DNA from: Heliopora coerulea | Lineage: Eukaryota; Cnidaria; Anthozoa; Scleralcyonacea; Helioporidae | DNA length: 64,000 nucleotides | Assembly (NCBI GenBank): GCA_030142905.1 | Contig: JASJOG010000100.1 | Location: forward strand, 1,042,001 to 1,106,000 | Direction of reading: 5' to 3' | Shown: in pieces, positions 1-10,150 of the stretch | How positions within the stretch are numbered: the stretch's first letter is position 1 | Layout: every line of letters starts with the position of its first letter | Translations under genes and position numbers: made by a program | Notes under the pieces: model-generated | What the model saw: the letters and a program-made list of their open reading frames with translations, nothing else | The model's database searches: none | What the model was told of the DNA's origin: nothing

Positions 1-1689
1 ACACTACACCATTCCTCCATTCTCCCTACCTTACCTTACCTTATGTTTTATGTAAGATAAAAATATGTTCCACAGAAGGGTCACAAAGCTGACGTAAACA
101 ACACGATAATGCGCCGGAACGATGTAAAAATTGAGAGCTTGTGCCGCCGGCCAAACAGCTAATTCAATCTACAATGGAATACAAAAACCAGGATACTTTA
201 AGTATGCTGCAACGCAACTTGAAGGCATATATGCGCATTTGTTCCGCACGACAACTACACAAGAATTTACTGGTTACATGCAAGAAACTCAGATTGAAAT
301 AACAGCCCTAGGAGTTACAGTATTTTACTTGCAAGCTCTTGGCTACCTTGTTTCAACATTTGGTTGATGCGCAAATATTTTCCAATACGACCGAAACCAA
401 GTTTTCGGTTGAAGTATGCACGGGAAAAGTTTAATCTTCAGTACCTTTGAACGTTTTCGACTTCCAGAATTTTTTTTCCCGTTTAAAACTTCGTGTCTAA
501 CCTACTTTTGATTTGATGAAAGCTTGATTAACGCTTCAATCGGAATTATGTAGAATCGATTACGAATCGCTAGATGTAAACTTTTAAGAAACGGCCGTGG
601 ATTTGGCTGTCAAATCTCAAACAGTTTTGGAAAGATTAAACTACAAAAAGTAACTCATCGTCCGTTCATGGCACGCCAAAACAAAAGGAAGGATCAGATG
701 TCACTTTGTTAGTCATTTGCCACTTCATGACCAACATAGAACGGGCAGATGGTCCAACACTGCCTCGATACAATTAGGAAAATATGCATCAACATATAAG
801 GCATTTCAGATACTCTTGATTCGTAACGGAAATGAGGGAATATCGCCGATAGTTGTACTAAGGAAAAAACCCAACTAGTTCTATCATCATGAAATCGCTA
901 TCATGCCATTACTTCGCAAGTATTTGATGACTCGGTCTTTTTCACTCAGAAGTGAAATTTGCGGCTAAAACGGGAAGAAAACGTCAAAAAAAAGAACTAT
1001 GGTTGTAAATAGTATTGTGGTTTACACCACGTAAAATCCAATAACTAAACAAATCTCATGCGGGAATGGGGTGAGTAGGTTTCGGTTTGAAACGCAAAAG
1101 TAAAAACCGTTGAAAAAAACGCGACCAAATTGAGTAATTATTAAATACTTGTTGCATGTTTTATAATGTCGGATTTTAGTTTGTAAATCATTTCTAATTG
1201 ACCCGTTGCACTAATATGCAATAAGACTTACGTGGAGGACAACGTCAAAGTTCCTACGTTCAACAAGTCGAAACTTATATGCAACAGATGGCTTGATGCA
1301 GTAACGATAATAAGCTCTGTCGGCGCCTGTGAGCAAACTTAACTGGTGGCACCAACGACGGCATAGCAACAGTGTGACAATATTCAAGGGGGAAAAAATT
1401 GTGACCGCCTTTACAATATGGAACAATTATTCACCGAAGTGGAGGTAAATATCTACACAATATACCGACACTGAGGTGATTAATTGTTTTAGCATATACC
1501 TCGCATAATTGTCTTTACATGTATTTTTTTATAATTCTTAAAACAATTTTACCGGACGTCGGCTTGTCACCCTTATCGCTGAAAAGTAAAAGAAATACAT
1601 ATCTTCGAAGACTTAATTGCAAAATTTCGTTGCTTTTTTGGTGTTGTCTGGCACGGCGACTTTGTTTATTAAGTTTGTCTTCTGGAACG
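1..1689. other. No recognisable gene; probable intron or intergenic DNA
   Basis: I see no conserved domain or convincing splice-bounded exon here. A 78-codon open frame at 131-367 (+) has no familiar motif and begins at a non-ATG codon. The remaining MPV17L2 exon(s) should lie on the minus strand left of exon 2. I looked here for the family's conserved tryptophan-rich C-terminal segment and did not find it, so those exons are probably outside the window. Confidence 0.4.
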
Positions 1690-1691
1690 TA

Positions 1692-3105
1692 CAGGGGGTA
1701 TTCAAAAAAAAGTGGCCATTGTCAAAAATATAGTCATTTTGGTATAACTGTCACTGGAAGAATACAAATGAAAGAAAACCGTATATTTTTAGAATGCTCT
1801 CTTGGAGATCTGATTAAAAAGCTTTTGACATACTAATTTTAAGTGCTGGCATGAAACACACGTCAATTCTTAATACTTTTTATGATAATGTCTTCTGCTA
1901 AACATAGTGCATTTTCGCCTATTTCTTACAAATTGGATGATATGAACTTGTCCATAAAATTATCAAAATATTGTGCATCCCACAATATTTAGTTGATAAC
2001 TTAAGTACAAAACATTATTAGCAGAAAAGCCAGTTACATGTGCAATTTTGAACGTTTTCGTTGAGATTTTATGTGAAAGTGATGTGGCCAGTAAGGGACT
2101 TAAAAAAGTCGGCACCGAGAAATCTGAGATAAAAATTAGAAGGATTCATGAAATTCTTGGATTGCTTAAAGCTGGAGTTACCACATGTATAGTTTCAAAA
2201 AAATTCACATTGACATATTCTGGGGAAAAAAAACCAAAAAAAGAACTTGCATTAAGGTAAAACGAGTGGAGATTGCAGTCGTGATCCTGGTTCTGGATGG
2301 AAACTACCGATCGAAGTGACCGTTTAATTATTAAAACTTCCAAATCAGGCACCCCAACCAAACATCAGCTAGCTGATAAAGTAGAAGCTCAGACAGGGGT
2401 CAAGTTTTCCGCCAAAACCATAAATCACCTCTTGAAAGAGAGAGAATTAAAATGAAGAAAAGGATCTGAGAAACCATTTGGGAGTGAGAAGAATCGTGTA
2501 CCGCGATTATCATCAGCTCGTGAGCACATTAGTGGGAATATTGATGAGTGGGGATGGGTTCTCCTAAATCCCATTGACAATTGATGGGCTGAGTTGGACT
2601 GATTAACAAAAGACCAAAAGTTGGAAAATGAAAACGAACTTTTTGCAGTAATCAAAAATGGATTACAATCAATCACCAAAGAATACTTCCATCAGCTTAT
2701 TGAAAGCATGCCTTGTTTATGCAAAACTGTGATCAAATTGAAGGGAGTGCCAGCTAGGTATTGAATAGTGCATACAGTAGGTATGTATTTGAGTTACTGT
2801 TATTGCCTGTTGTAATTTCTAAATAAACTTTATTTGCAATTGTGCGAAGAAATTCGTTAGAGTCAAAATGAAGGACATCAAAGATGTACCAGGAATTTGT
2901 AAACTATAATATAATTAAAAACTGCGTAAGGTTTGTGAATTTCAAAAATCGGTTATTAAAATTAAGATTTGAGATGATATTTGAAATTATTTAGACGCAT
3001 GCATCCTAAAACGATTATTCTTAACCACGTCTGTTCATCTTGTGATGATTATGTTACGTTAACCGTAATTATTTAGGATGGCCACTTTTTTTTGCTCACT
3101 CCCTG
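1692..3105 (+). mobile_element. Decayed Tc1/mariner DNA transposon with TA target duplication
   Basis: The left end reads TA then CAGGGGGTATTC and a run of A then GTGGCCAT. The right end is the inverted complement (ATGGCCAC, T run, GCTCACTCCCTG) followed by TA. The terminal inverted repeats are about 30 bp and the TA dinucleotides at 1690-1691 and 3106-3107 fit the invariant TA target of Tc1/mariner elements. The interior holds a broken transposase frame. The size (about 1.4 kb) is normal for a full-length Tc1-type element, so this is an old complete copy inactivated by frameshifts and stops rather than a MITE. Confidence 0.8.
2048..2763 (+). pseudogene. Tc1-like transposase, heavily broken
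   Basis: The longest surviving piece (2048-2260) reads as an N-terminal DNA-binding region, with an RIHEILGLLKAGVTT helix-turn-helix-like segment typical of Tc1 transposases. Further pieces follow in changing frames. Near 2680-2763 a segment with YFHQLIESMP and a closing KGVPARY resembles the usual C-terminus of the family. The catalytic DDE region between them is scrambled by stops and frame changes. It sits inside the terminal repeats at 1692-3105. It cannot encode an active enzyme. Confidence 0.65.
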
Positions 3106-4300
3106 TACATGTAAACAAAACTGGACGCCATCTTGTTTTGCTCGGAGGGGAATAGTGCAGGATATTCCAAAAACCCTTTTACGACATCATAACTTGGTGC
3201 CTCCTTATTTTGGGGCCCAAGGGGTAATAGTCCCCGTGGCAGTGGTTTAATGGAAAGGTACAGGATTAGTGGTAATAGTAGATACAAGCTAGTTGGTTCA
3301 GACCCAGTAAATCCAGTGTTTCTCTTCCACCACCTCTATGATTCTTTGAGGCAATCCATCTAATGTCAAACAATACGCCTTAATTCATTTCAACGTCTTT
3401 AAAACTGTAAGCCGCGGACAGATGGTATGACATTGAACGCAATACGTTAGTAATTACTAGATAGCACAGACGAGAAAGACGTTTTAACTCTTTCCCGGCA
3501 GGATTAAACTTGTATTATTTTACTGTGGCTTACGCCAGACGATTTTGCTTATCAAGGGGAGAGCTCCCGACTGCAAAGAATTAAAGTGGCGGGCAACATC
3601 AAGGTCAATAGTAGGGAAATGGTTCAAGAAAAATTAAGTCCGGAAACGTGATGGATTAGGCTTTTATCGACCTGAAACTTTACTTTTTATCTTAAATTTC
3701 TTAAATTAAAGTTTGCCATATCAAATTTTCCTCCTCATTATACCATTTATTATCGCACGCAATATCGCGTGCAATGTTGCAGCGCTTGTCTGAGTCTTTA
3801 GTTATCCCAATTTCGCAAAGACAATCATACTTGTCAATCAAACGCGTGTCAATTCGAAGACGCTGTCTAGAGTAGGTCATTTTGGTAACGCCACGTCAAG
3901 GTTTTATGTGAACACCAAAACCGGTGCCCGGACAGACGGCCTTTTGGCTAGTTACTTGAGTCATACTATGTGAACGCATCTTTGGAGACAGAATGTAAGT
4001 CCTCGTGAATCAGACAATATCAAAGCGGAAAAAAGATTTTATTAATTATCTCTAGTATTAATCTGATCCTTGTTTTATCGAGATTTTTCAAACTTTTGGT
4101 TTTGTCGCTGGAAGCAAGATCAGTTAATAAGTCTTTAAGCTTAAAAAAAAAGCATAATCATGAACCCAGATCAATCCTCCGAAAGAAACTGGAAAGATAG
4201 TAAAATACGCCCCACCACCAGGATTTCATTGTGAAAGAACAGAACAGTTCTCAGTCAACTTGTGGTTACACTGCAGTGATTGTAGTTCGCTTAGTTTTAC
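3106..4300. other. Gene-poor stretch containing one TTAA MITE
   Basis: Apart from the short TTAA-flanked MITE at 3488-3580, I see no gene, RNA or clear repeat. It lies downstream of MPV17L2 exon 2 on the minus strand and is probably intronic sequence of that gene. Confidence 0.4.
3488..3580. mobile_element. Short piggyBac-like MITE flanked by TTAA (copy 1)
   Basis: A segment of about 93 bp is bounded by TTAA at 3484-3487 and 3581-3584. The ends are imperfect inverted repeats (CTCTTTCCCGGCAG on the left, CTGCAAAGAA on the right). It shares an internal core, TGTGGC...GCCAGACGATTTT followed by a TCAAGGGG-like end, with copies at 18639-18739, 25643-25737 and 62293-62375. TTAA duplication is the hallmark of piggyBac-type transposition. 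No coding capacity. Confidence 0.55.
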
Positions 4301-4377
4301 CTTGTACATTGGCCAGAACTTCATCTTCACTTCATTCCAGCATTCCTCGAAACGATGACCTTCTAATTTCGCCATAC
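4301..4377 (-). CDS. mpv17l2: MPV17L2-like protein, exon 2 (partial gene)
   Basis: This 77-nt exon follows an AG acceptor (4378-4379) and ends at a GT donor (4300-4299). Its first two bases complete a glycine codon begun by exon 1, which ends in phase 1 at 12189. It encodes a segment beginning GMAKLEGHRFEECW and ending KFWPMYK. That matches the part of the Mpv17/PMP22 family just before the conserved Trp-rich motif (human MPV17L2 has a comparable LEG...EKFWEFYK stretch). Exon 2 ends in phase 0. The following exon with the conserved C-terminal motif was not found to the left, so it probably lies beyond position 1. The intron to exon 1 is about 7.8 kb. Confidence 0.8.
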
Positions 4378-6176
4378 CTACAACACATTGCACATAAATA
4401 ATAACTTAAATGTATCTTCTAGTTAATATTGGTCATATTATTTATTTATACATAAAATCTACACTCAGAGGTACAACCTGCAGGCCCAAAGCCAAGTTTT
4501 GAAGTGGCATGGATTGACAAATGCTTTAGTCGACCTTTTGTATGTGGGTGTAGGGAACAAAGTATTTCTTAGAAAATCAAATACAAAACAGGGGGGCGCA
4601 ACCAGGAATTCCGAAGGTCAGAGGTCGGATGGTAGTATCAAGGCACCATCGGGGCGATGTTGTTATATCGAATGAAGTAGATCTACGTAGCTTTGGGAAA
4701 CGAGGACAAAAATCTCTTACTAATAGGTCACAAATAAGACTTCCCACAAAACGGGCAGAGGTTGAGAGCCGCCAACTCCTCTCTAGTTGCGTCCTTGTAA
4801 AAATGGAGAATCACGCCAGTGGTATCGGAAGACAGTTAAAGTATTTTAGGAGGGGTCAGGAGAAAAATTTAACCTCAGGGTGGTTGTTTTTCGATAAATG
4901 TTTAGGAAATGCGCCTTGCTGTTATACTTGCTATATTATGCACAGTACATTAGACCTTCAAATATTTCCTATTTTAATTTTGAAATGTAAATTCACGCTT
5001 AGGAGGAAATCTTAAAAACTTTGCAGTGTCATCATATTTAAAATGGGGGCTCAACAACATAGCGCCCCTCTAAATATATAGGGTTGGCGGGTACGGGCCC
5101 TCAAGGCCTCCCTGCTTTCGATGCAACTGAACCAGGCAAACAATTCTCCTAAAATGACCATATTGCCTGGGAAATGCGAGTTGCTGCATATTGAGAGCAC
5201 TATTCAGCGAAATCTAACCATCTTAATTTGTCTATTTTGCACGAGTATTCCCCTATGTTTCCGAGAGCTATCACCTCTAACGGGGCTTTTCAATGCAGGT
5301 AGACCTGGGCACAAGTCTATGTAGCATATCCGCAACTTAAACCCGAGGCAAGTCTAAGTACTACGGCCGTTATTAGCATAACAGAGGACGGCGCTGGCAA
5401 CCAGATGAGGATAAATATTGGCATTTAAAGGAAAGAGGAATTTGTACATTTTCTCCAGCCTTTTGGAGAAATTTTGAAGGAATTCATTTTTGAGCACTGA
5501 ATACGTGTATAAGAGTGTTATTCAGAGATGACCTAAGAGTGTATTTCATAGTTGCTCAACCATTTCTGATAAATCAACTTACACAAAAATATTATCAGTT
5601 CGCCAACTAGCATGCTACCTGTGTATCGAATTCCTAGAAAGTTGACAAACTTCCTCCATGTTAGTACCATTCGTCGTAGTTAATTCCTACTGTAGCTTTT
5701 TATCAGATTTATTACAAATGTTGTACCTGGGGATTTTTCCTGCTAGGTAACATGAAAAGCGCGTGTTTTTGCCATACACGTGCAATAAGCGATCCGCTGG
5801 CGTTCCGGTGCTATTACAAATTCTTTGAACAAAATTGTATCAAAGCTCGAAAATGTCGTTGTCGGTATACATGAAACTGATGCATGTCGTCATCTACTGT
5901 TTGCCGGAAGGCCCTGTTAAACCCCCCTCCTCAGCATTTTCATGGCCGTCGATCCTTTGGAGATACGGGGAGTGTACGTATTCATATTTTGGTAGAGGAG
6001 GATATTTATATAATCATTCCTGTTTTTTCATACCTTCTTTTAACATAGTAGCTGAGTAGGCCATGTGGCCCCCTAGCATAACATTTTGTCCACCCTAGTA
6101 TAGAAGTCCCCTTGTACCACTATAGGGTGTACCTGTAGTAACCTAATCTTTAACAATTATTGGCTGAAGGCGAAGT
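4378..6176. other. Intron of the MPV17L2-like gene, no other gene seen
   Basis: This is the 3' part of the large intron between exon 1 and exon 2. Open frames here (for example 4629-5015 on the plus strand) lack recognisable motifs and are unconvincing. No RNA gene or clear mobile element was recognised. Confidence 0.5.
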
Positions 6177-6219
6177 GAATATTGTCGAATAATCCCTTAG
6201 AATATTGTCGAATAATCCC
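6177..6219 (+). repeat. Two-copy tandem repeat of about 23 bp
   Basis: The sequence GAATATTGTCGAATAATCCC occurs at 6177-6196 and again at 6200-6219, separated by TTA. The second copy runs directly into the left boundary of the hAT-like MITE. Confidence 0.8.
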
Positions 6220-6224
6220 AGTAG

Positions 6225-6894
6225 CAACACTCGAAATTTTCGACGGCAAAAGGCAATTGCCGTCGATAATGCCGCCGAAAATGAAATTATCGACGGCAAT
6301 TTTTTGCCGTCCAAGATTTTTGTGCTTATTGCCTACTGAATCTCATCAATTCTTCTAAGAAACTCAAGTGCTATGTTATGAACAAATGATTATCTACAGA
6401 TTTCCTGAATTTTATTCCTCATCATTGCTCGACGATAATAAGTGTTTTCATGGCGACGTTAAATACCGTTGTTTACTAACAAATGGATCTTACGTATTGC
6501 CTTACATAAAGTACTCCTAATGAGTACTGAGAAAAGGAATCCACAACTATTGAGACGATTGACCCAAATTTGCTTCCTGATTCTCATTCTGATTCTGAAT
6601 CAGAATCTCAAACAGACGAGGATTAATTAAGATGGACTGATGTTTGTTCATTGACATTGTTCTTTTTATTTGCGTATTTGTTAGTGATAACAACGTTTAG
6701 TACGACTAGTTTTATATATTAAAATGGGAAAGTCTTGAGTTGTTTTTTTTATTATTCAGCTGCTTGCGACATATGTTTTAGAATTCCCCTTACAATAAAC
6801 CCGAGGGAAAAAATTGCCGTCGAGTTGCGGTCGAACTCTAAAATATCGACGGCAATTTTTTGCCGTCGAAGATTTAGAGAAATTTCGAGGGCTG
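6225..6894. mobile_element. Non-autonomous hAT-like element with CGACGGCA palindromes
   Basis: The left end (CAACACTCGAAATTT) and the right end (AAATTTCGAGGGCTG) form an imperfect terminal inverted repeat. Just inside each end are palindromic blocks built from CGACGGCAA and TTGCCGTCG (about 6241-6310 and 6813-6870). The 8-mer CAGTAGCA occurs at 6219-6226 and at 6895-6902, consistent with an 8-bp hAT-type target duplication, though it overlaps the first two bases of the left end as drawn. There is no transposase inside. The element therefore depended on enzyme supplied elsewhere; the palindromes are plausible transposase-binding sites (inference). Confidence 0.6.
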
Positions 6895-7282
6895 CAGTAG
6901 CAGTAGTAGCGGCAGTGGCAGTAGTAGCAGTAGCAGTAGCAGTAGGAGTAGCAGTAGCAGTAGCAGTAGCAGTAGCAGTAGGAGTAGGAGTAGGAGTAGG
7001 AGTAGGAGTAGGAGTAGGAGTAGGAGTAGGAGTAGGAGTAGGAGTAGGAGTAGCAGTAGGAGTAGGAGTAGGAGTAGCAGTAGGAGTAGCAGTAGGAGTA
7101 GCAGTAGGAGTAGGAGTAGGAGTAGCAGTAGGAGTAGCAGTAGGAGTAGCAGTAGGAGTAGCAGTAGGAGTAGCAGTAGGAGTAGCAGTAGCAGTAGCAG
7201 TAGCAGGAGCAGTAGCAGTAGCAGTAGCAGTAGCAGTAGCAGTAGCAGTAGCAGTAGCAGTAGCAGTAGCAGTAGCAGTAGC

Positions 7283-7344
<62 letters not shown>

Positions 7345-7346
7345 CG
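6895..7346 (+). repeat. Large AGTAGC/AGTAGG hexamer array grading into AGT trimer
   Basis: About 450 bp consist of interspersed AGTAGC and AGTAGG hexamers, ending from about 7287 in a pure AGT run. The long open frames across it (alternating Val/Ala/Gly on one strand, poly-Leu on the other) are artefacts of the repeat. The array starts exactly at the right edge of the hAT-like MITE and ends against an ATT array. Confidence 0.95.
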
Positions 7347-7347
7347 A

Positions 7348-7411
<64 letters not shown>

Positions 7412-7938
7412 TTCTTCTCCGCACGGTTTGCTGTGGATCCGGTATTCATCGGTGCCAGCTGTCTACAACCAGTAGACTTAAGGTGGCACTGTTACAACTA
7501 GTTTTCTAGCACTTTTCTTAAAATTCTTGCTGTTCCAAGAAGTGTCGTTTTCTGGATATCCTCAACGTTCACTGTTATTCCAATCCTCTCAATCCATTGT
7601 TCAAACTTTATGCTTACACAGCCCAAGGCTCCAACGACAACTGGAATTACTCCTACCTTTCTCATTAACCACAGGTTCTTAATCTCTCGTTTCAAAGCTT
7701 GATACTTTTCTATCTTTTCTGTTTCTTTCTCACCAATTCTGTTGTCTCCTGGTACGGCTACATCGATTATTGCACATTTCTTTTCTGCTTTGTCTACTAC
7801 TACTATATCTGGCTTTCGGTGTTCTATCTGATGGTCGCACTGGATCATAAAATCCCAAAGAACTATTACTTTATCCGACTCTACTATTGCCTGGGGGTCA
7901 TGTTCGCACCACTTGCTCGCTTTTTCTAGATCGTGTTT

Positions 7939-7940
<2 letters not shown>
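7347..7940 (-). mobile_element. R4/Dong-like non-LTR element 1, 5'-truncated, TAA tail
   Basis: Read on the minus strand, a coding remnant (7940 down to 7498) is followed by a 3' UTR of about 85 bp and a TAA trinucleotide array (7347-7412 on the plus strand as ATT). Its truncated 5' edge at 7940 touches another TAA array directly. It is the lowest-coordinate member of a stack of four similar 3' ends in the same orientation. Members of the R4 clade such as Dong of Bombyx are known to insert in TAA repeats. Confidence 0.7.
7498..7940 (-). pseudogene. C-terminal endonuclease domain of R4/R2-type LINE, element 1
   Basis: The frame is open from about 7930 to the stop at 7498. It contains WCEHDPQAIVES..., then RKPDIVVVDK followed by IIDVAVPGD. 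This PD...D-K arrangement is the core of the restriction-enzyme-like endonuclease found at the C-terminus of R2/R4-type proteins. It ends with the family's usual QKTTLLGTARILRKVL tail. The reverse transcriptase is absent because the copy is 5'-truncated, so it cannot move alone. This is the best preserved endonuclease end of the four. The assignment to R4 rather than a related REL-endonuclease clade is inference from the TAA tails. Confidence 0.7.
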
Positions 7941-8005
<65 letters not shown>

Positions 8006-8412
8006 TATATTTGACTGTATGTATACTTGTCCAAACACCGAGTCCCCACCGGGGTCCAAGAGTGAGAGAGCTTTAGAAGTCTAGTCTCCAGTTCGACCGA
8101 TTTTCATGTTCTTATAGATAATGTTTTTCTAAGTATATGTGCAGTACCAATGAGAGTAATCTTCTGCAGTTCTTGAAGCTTGCTATTTCCCGGAATTCTC
8201 TCGACATTCCTACTAGTTCCCTTTCGGATCATTCCTAGTGCGCCCATGATGACTGGTATCGTTGTTGCGTTTAGATGCCGCATCCTGGTGATCTCAATTT
8301 CCAGGTCTTTATATTTCTGAAGTTTATCATATTCTTTAGTCGAAATGTTGCTATCACAGGGAACTGCCATGTCAATGATTTGACATGTCCTTGCTTTGAA
8401 GTCTTTGATAAC
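7941..8412 (-). mobile_element. R4/Dong-like non-LTR element 2, short 5'-truncated copy
   Basis: A TAA array (7941-8003, ATT on the plus strand) tails a 3' UTR of about 100 bp and a 309-bp coding remnant at 8104-8412. The remnant covers only the last part of the endonuclease domain: the frame enters at VIKDFKARTCQIIDMAVP and ends with IGTAHILRKTLSIRT. Its 5' edge abuts the next TAA array at 8413. Its C-terminal sequence differs from elements 1, 3 and 4, so these are different lineages, not tandem duplicates of one insertion. Confidence 0.7.
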
Positions 8413-8461
<49 letters not shown>

Positions 8462-9930
8462 CATCATCATTATTTCCTTTGATGTGTGTGTTTACATATC
8501 ATCCAACCGGATCTCACCCAGAGACCTAAGGCTGGAGACAGTTGTCATGTTGGATTTCATCCAGCAGCTAAAAGACCCGTTAAAAAAAAAAAATAAAAAA
8601 AAATATTGATTAAATTTGTATGTTTATATCTAAAAACATCAGCCAGACATGCGGTTATTGATTACATAGACAGAGTCCTTCGAAGCATGTGGGCAGTGCT
8701 TGTCAACACAATTTTTTGAATTTCTCTTAGGCATGGCTGTCCAGGTATTCTATTTGTGAATTCTTCAGTCCCTTTGTTTATCACACCAAGTGCGCCTATC
8801 ACTACTGGAATCATGGTCACATTCATACCCCACATTTTTTGGATCTCTATTTCTAAGTCTTTGTATTTTGAGAGTTTTTTGTATATTGTGGTAGATACGT
8901 TGCAGTCAGCCGGTACGGCCATATCTATCAATAAGCAAAGTTTACCATTTTTGTCTTTTACCACTATGTCTGGTCCATTTGCTTTAATAGTTCTGTCTGT
9001 CTGTATGGTGAAATCCCATAGGATAGTTATATTTCCTATTCCTGTGACAGGGTCAGGGTGGTGCTCGTACCAGTTTCTGGACGTTTCTTTTCCGTAGTGA
9101 TGGCATATTTTCCAATTAATATATTGTCCAACTCTATCATGGCGCTATTTGAACTCAGTTGGGGCCAAAACTGTGCATCCCAAGATCAGATGGTCGACAG
9201 TTTCATGTTTAGCGTTACAAAATCTGCACACTGGGTCATCGCTATTTTTTATTATTTTTGTCTTGTAATTTTTTGTTGGGAGGTACTGATCTTGGGAAGC
9301 AAGAATGAAACCTTCCGTTTCGGTCTTTAATCCTGCACTGCGCAGCCACTGATGGGTGTGTTTTTTGTTAACATCAGCTTGGTTAGTGTGAGTCAAGTAT
9401 TGGCCATGTAAAGGTTTCTCTTGCTAGCTTGTTTTGAGTCCCTCCAAAGCTGCTTTTTTGGCTCTAATTTTGATGTTATGAGCAGCTACTGTTGGAAACT
9501 CTGCATCTGTTGGTGTTTCTGTCTCATGTATATCTATTTCATATCTATACTTGGAGCTTTCTTTAACCACTGAATACAGTTTTTTACTAACCTCGTGTTG
9601 GTACACACACCGTAGCATCCAGTCTTTGGTTGTTTCTAAGTACGTTTTAAGTCCAATGGTAGTTATTTTATACGACATTTCAAGTTGAATGAGACTTCTT
9701 CCACCGTCGGCTGTAGGAAGGTATATTCTATCAACATCTGCTTTTGGATGATGCATACGATGGCAGGTGAGGAGTTTACGAGTTTTCGTGTCCATTCGTT
9801 TGATATCATTCAGTGTTCAGTTTAAGATGATAAAACTGAACTGAACCACTGGGACTGCTAAGCTGTTGATAGCAGATATTTTGTTCTTAGAGTTTAATTC
9901 TGTATTCAGGATAAGTCTTAGTGGCCTGTA
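8413..9930 (-). mobile_element. R4/Dong-like non-LTR element 3, longest copy of the stack
   Basis: On the minus strand this copy runs from a truncated 5' edge at about 9930, through about 1.27 kb of coding sequence, to a 3' UTR with an A-rich patch (about 8582-8604). It ends in a tail that reads GAT repeats and then AAT repeats (8413-8474). It abuts the TAA array of element 4 at its 5' side. The same GAT-then-AAT transition occurs in the tail of element 4, showing that the tail is part of the element's 3' design. Confidence 0.75.
8662..9930 (-). pseudogene. Post-RT, zinc-knuckle and endonuclease region of R4/R2-type LINE, element 3
   Basis: One reading frame runs from the truncated 5' edge to the stop at 8662, broken only by three in-frame stop codons: TGA at 9817-9819, TAG at 9424-9426 and TAG at 9145-9147. 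In order it shows the post-RT thumb-like segment (ISAINSLAVPVVQ..., MDTKTRKLLTCHRMHHP), a CCHC knuckle (CRFC...HLILGC) and the endonuclease core (NGPDIVVKDK, LLIDMAVPAD). It closes with STAHMLRRTLSM. No frameshifts were seen. The RT domain is missing. Each stop can be explained by one point change. Confidence 0.75.
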
Positions 9931-9971
<41 letters not shown>

Positions 9972-10150
9972 CATCATCATCTTCTTTACGCAGGCAATCA
10001 ATTTGCCGATGTAATTTCCTAAGGAGCGGGTCATCACTTATGACCAAAGGTCTCCAGGTTAATATCCTTTCATCCAGTTTCAAGCATCAAGCACTTCCTT
10101 TAGTATTTTAGCTGTCCCTACTAATGCGGTTTTCTGTATGAGTTCCACTC
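9931..10150 (-). mobile_element. R4/Dong-like non-LTR element 4, remnant of the extreme 3' end
   Basis: A TAA array with a GAT transition (ATT/ATC on the plus strand, 9931-9982) is followed on its upstream side by a 3' UTR of about 100 bp. A short coding end at about 10083-10143 reads LIQKTALVGTAKILKEVLDA then stop on the minus strand. This is the same C-terminal motif as in elements 1-3. Sequence further upstream is not recognisable. It is probably the oldest layer of the stack. Confidence 0.6.

Noticed and set aside
131..367. 78-codon plus-strand frame near the window start
   Set aside because: No ATG start, no motif, no splice context strong enough to call an exon.
1..4300. Last exon(s) of the MPV17L2-like gene
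   Set aside because: I searched the minus strand for the conserved Trp-rich C-terminal motif and found nothing matching.
6895..7412. CRISPR array or coding collagen-like repeat
   Set aside because: Units are contiguous with no spacers, and composition is simple microsatellite.
6735..7475. Long plus-strand frame of alternating Val, Ala and Gly, and a poly-Leu frame opposite
   Set aside because: Both are translations of the hexamer/trimer microsatellite; no start context, no conservation expected.
7347..10150. Tandem duplication of one retroelement
   Set aside because: The four C-termini and 3' UTRs differ too much to be copies of a single insertion.
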